Below, piece by piece: positions 13,817 through 15,892 of a DNA stretch of 15,892 bases; the first letter of the stretch is position 1, and every line of letters begins with the position of its first letter. The stretch is from CAZXDS01 sp964639525 (lineage in GTDB: Bacteria; Bacteroidota; Ignavibacteria; Ignavibacteriales; Melioribacteraceae): contig CAZXDS010000063.1 in assembly GCA_964639525.1 (NCBI GenBank), positions 1 to 15,892 of the forward strand, written 5' to 3'. Made by a program: the position numbers and the translations under genes. The notes beneath the pieces were generated by a model. It saw only the letters and a list, made by a program, of their open reading frames with translations. It searched no databases and was not told where the DNA came from.

Positions 13817-15892
13817 ATGAAAACTATTGCATTAAAATTATTCATTTTCACATTTTTATTTTACGGAAGCATTTTTGCTCAAAACAATTTTTCAACTGTT
13901 GTTAAAGATGCAAAAACAAATTCTCCACTAATCGGAGTAAATGTTTATTTTATTTCACTGCATATAGGCGGCGCTACCGATAAAAAAGGGTTTGTAAAAA
14001 TTATAAATATTCCTAACGGAAAATTTATTTTAACCGTTTCCTACATCGGTTACAAAACGGAAAAACTTAAATTGCAATTTCCTTTTAATATTTCAAATAA
14101 AACAATAACTATTTTACTCAAACCGGAAGAAATAAAAAGTAAACAAATCATAGTTACCTCAACTCGAACAAACGGGGTTCTCGAAAATTCGCCTGTAAAA
14201 GTTGAGGTGCTGGGGCAGGCAGAAGTAAATGAGGAAGTAGCAATTCGTCCGGGAAATATTTCAAAATTGTTGGGTGAAACAAGCGGTGTAATTGTTCAAC
14301 AGACTTCATCTGTGTCGGGAACAGTAAGTTTTAGGTTAGAAGGATTGCCCGGCGAATACACGCAATTACTCAAAGACGGTTTGCCAATGCTCAGTCAATT
14401 TTCATCCGGACTTACTCTGCTTCAAATTCCTCCTTTGGATTTGCAACAAATAGAAGTTGTAAAAGGCGCTTCATCAATTTTCTACGGCAATGGTGCTGTC
14501 GCCGGTTTTGTAAATATTGTTACACGTAAACCGGCTGATAAACCGGAATTTGATTTGGTGTTAAATCAAACAAGTAGAAAAGGGACTGACATAAGTTCAT
14601 TCTATTCTAACAAATCAGGCAAACTCGGTTATACTTTGCTAACTTCGTTTAGCCGGCAAAGCCCGGTTGATGTTGCAGGAAACGGATTTACAGATATTCC
14701 TAAATTTAATCAAGTTACGATTAATCCAAAATTATTTTGGGATATTAACAAAACTACAAATCTTGAATTCGGAGCAAATGTTTTTTACGAATATCGAATC
14801 GGCGGCGATATTTCCGCAATCGAAAACGGACATGATTCACTTCATTCTTATTTTGAAAGAAATAAATCAAACCGCTACAATACACTTTTTAAGTTTAAAA
14901 AATCTTTTAGCAACGGTTCAGAATTAAATTTCAAAAACAATATTTACTATTACAATCGAGATATTACGCTCAGCGGACTTTATTTTTCAGGCAGACAAAT
15001 TTACAGCTTTTCCGAGTTATCATATTCATTAAATTTAGGAAATCACAAACTTGTTGCGGGCATAAATTATATAGCGGATAATTTCCAAGAAGCGCCTAAA
15101 ACTATTCTGTTTATTGAACGAAACTATGACTACAATCGCTCTACTTTTGGAATTTTTTTACAAGACGATTGGCGGATATCACCTAAGTTTATTCTACAGT
15201 CCGGTTTGCGATGGGATAAAAATAACATCGATAAATCAATTTTACTACCTCACCTTTCATTGCTTTATAAAATAACAAATGAGTTTCGTACAAGATTTTC
15301 AGTAGGTTCAGGATATAAGTTGCCTGATTATTTTAGCATTACTGATTCTCGCAGTATTGCAGGACATGATCTCGAAATTTTGAATGAGTTAAAAAATGAA
15401 AAAGCAGTTAGCTTTAATTTTGACTTCGGTTACAAATTTATTTTGGACGAGTTCGTGTTAAAATTTAATCAAGCATTTTTTTACACTCATATCAACAATG
15501 TGCCAGTTAAAAGATTTGATTCCCGTGAATGTCCTACTTGCGGTGGAATTTATTTTACCGGAGACGGTAAATTGGAAACTAAAGGTTTTGATACAAACCT
15601 TTACATTGCATTGGACGAGTTGGAATTTTTTGCCGATTATTCTTATTCGGATGTAAAAGAAAATGTTCACTTACAAACTGTTCCGCTTACACTTACACCA
15701 AAAAACAAACTGAATTTGACACTTACTTACGAAGAAGAAGGCGAATGGCGTACCGGTTTGGAAGCATTTTACACCGGGAAACAATATCTTGAAGATGAAA
15801 CATATTCTCGCAGTTATTGGTTGCTCGGTGCAATGTTTCAGAAAATGTTCAAAAGCTTTTCAGTAATTCTGAATGTTGAAAATTTGTTAAAC
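13817..15892 (+). CDS. TonB-dependent outer-membrane receptor (partial, 3' end outside window)
   Basis: The frame is open from ATG 13817 to the window end: 692 codons, no stop. A signal peptide at 1-22 ends IFAQ. Residues about 25-103 form a CarboxypepD_reg-like domain (SPLIGVNVYF, GGATDKKGFVKI, VSYIGYKTEKL). Residues about 107-240 form the plug: IIVTSTRTNGVLENSPVKVEV, SFRLEGLPGEYTQLLKDGLP, and the conserved YGNGAVAGFVNIVTRKP near 223-239. From about 245 onward are amphipathic strands of the 22-strand barrel, still unfinished at the edge; the NVENLLN end is close to the family's late-barrel motif. Cys572 and Cys575 (ECPTCGG) make an unusual CxxC in a probable extracellular loop. It would import a ligand such as a metallophore or glycan using TonB energy; the ligand is unknown. 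No Shine-Dalgarno site is seen. Confidence 0.92.
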   Translation, partial: MKTIALKLFIFTFLFYGSIFAQNNFSTVVKDAKTNSPLIGVNVYFISLHIGGATDKKGFVKIINIPNGKFILTVSYIGYKTEKLKLQFPFNISNKTITILLKPEEIKSKQIIVTSTRTNGVLENSPVKVEVLGQAEVNEEVAIRPGNISKLLGETSGVIVQQTSSVSGTVSFRLEGLPGEYTQLLKDGLPMLSQFSSGLTLLQIPPLDLQQIEVVKGASSIFYGNGAVAGFVNIVTRKPADKPEFDLVLNQTSRKGTDISSFYSNKSGKLGYTLLTSFSRQSPVDVAGNGFTDIPKFNQVTINPKLFWDINKTTNLEFGANVFYEYRIGGDISAIENGHDSLHSYFERNKSNRYNTLFKFKKSFSNGSELNFKNNIYYYNRDITLSGLYFSGRQIYSFSELSYSLNLGNHKLVAGINYIADNFQEAPKTILFIERNYDYNRSTFGIFLQDDWRISPKFILQSGLRWDKNNIDKSILLPHLSLLYKITNEFRTRFSVGSGYKLPDYFSITDSRSIAGHDLEILNELKNEKAVSFNFDFGYKFILDEFVLKFNQAFFYTHINNVPVKRFDSRECPTCGGIYFTGDGKLETKGFDTNLYIALDELEFFADYSYSDVKENVHLQTVPLTLTPKNKLNLTLTYEEEGEWRTGLEAFYTGKQYLEDETYSRSYWLLGAMFQKMFKSFSVILNVENLLN

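Noticed and set aside
14667..14927. 86-codon plus-strand frame in the TonB receptor
   Set aside because: It lies in another frame within the continuous receptor gene and has no start signal or motif.

Overview
This is an AT-rich window from a Gram-negative bacterium of the Bacteroidota/Chlorobiota/Ignavibacteriota (FCB) group. Four things point there: a DUF5686-type outer-membrane protein and a TonB-dependent receptor, both starting with a carboxypeptidase-regulatory-like domain; a PepSY-like periplasmic protein; signal peptides ending in ...SQ, ...AQ or ...GQ; and the lack of a Shine-Dalgarno site at several starts beside very strong sites at others. I cannot name a species.

Layout. (1) 1-737, minus: 5' part of a P-loop ATPase of the archaeal-ATPase/DUF234 type; its 3' end lies outside the window. 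Repeats cover its leader and start codon. (2) 928-1434, plus: small secreted PepSY-like protein with a Lys/Glu-rich tail. (3) 1553-1704: small inverted-repeat element (MITE-like) directly in front of the efflux genes. (4) 1722-7538, plus: tripartite RND efflux system in the order outer-membrane channel, periplasmic adaptor (16-nt overlap with the channel gene), inner-membrane pump. The adaptor and pump genes are separated by a 460-nt stretch full of short hairpins. (5) 7530-9332: a repeat-rich zone with a class II Fic AMP-transferase (8104-9177) between direct copies of the same palindromic repeat words. (6) 9496-12260, minus: DUF5686 outer-membrane protein followed 14 nt later by a small helix-turn-helix protein. 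(7) 12668-13792, plus: AAA_14/DUF4143 ATPase with palindromes touching its start and stop codons. (8) 13817-15892, plus: 5' part of a TonB-dependent receptor that runs off the window.

How the genes fit together. The channel, adaptor and pump should form one envelope-spanning exporter. The DUF5686 protein and TonB receptor are envelope proteins with the same kind of N-terminal domain. The two ATPases, the Fic enzyme and the small HTH protein look like accessory genes. Nearly every intergenic region beside them contains short palindromes or dispersed repeats.

The most interesting non-coding signal is a set of short hairpins, several with C-GAA-G type triloops and unrelated stems, and an ACCTTGAAGGT palindrome family. 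One hairpin appears inserted into the loop of another, one palindrome contains the stop codon of the pump gene, and several copies surround the Fic gene. I see no rRNA, tRNA, CRISPR array, transposase or clear phage gene.
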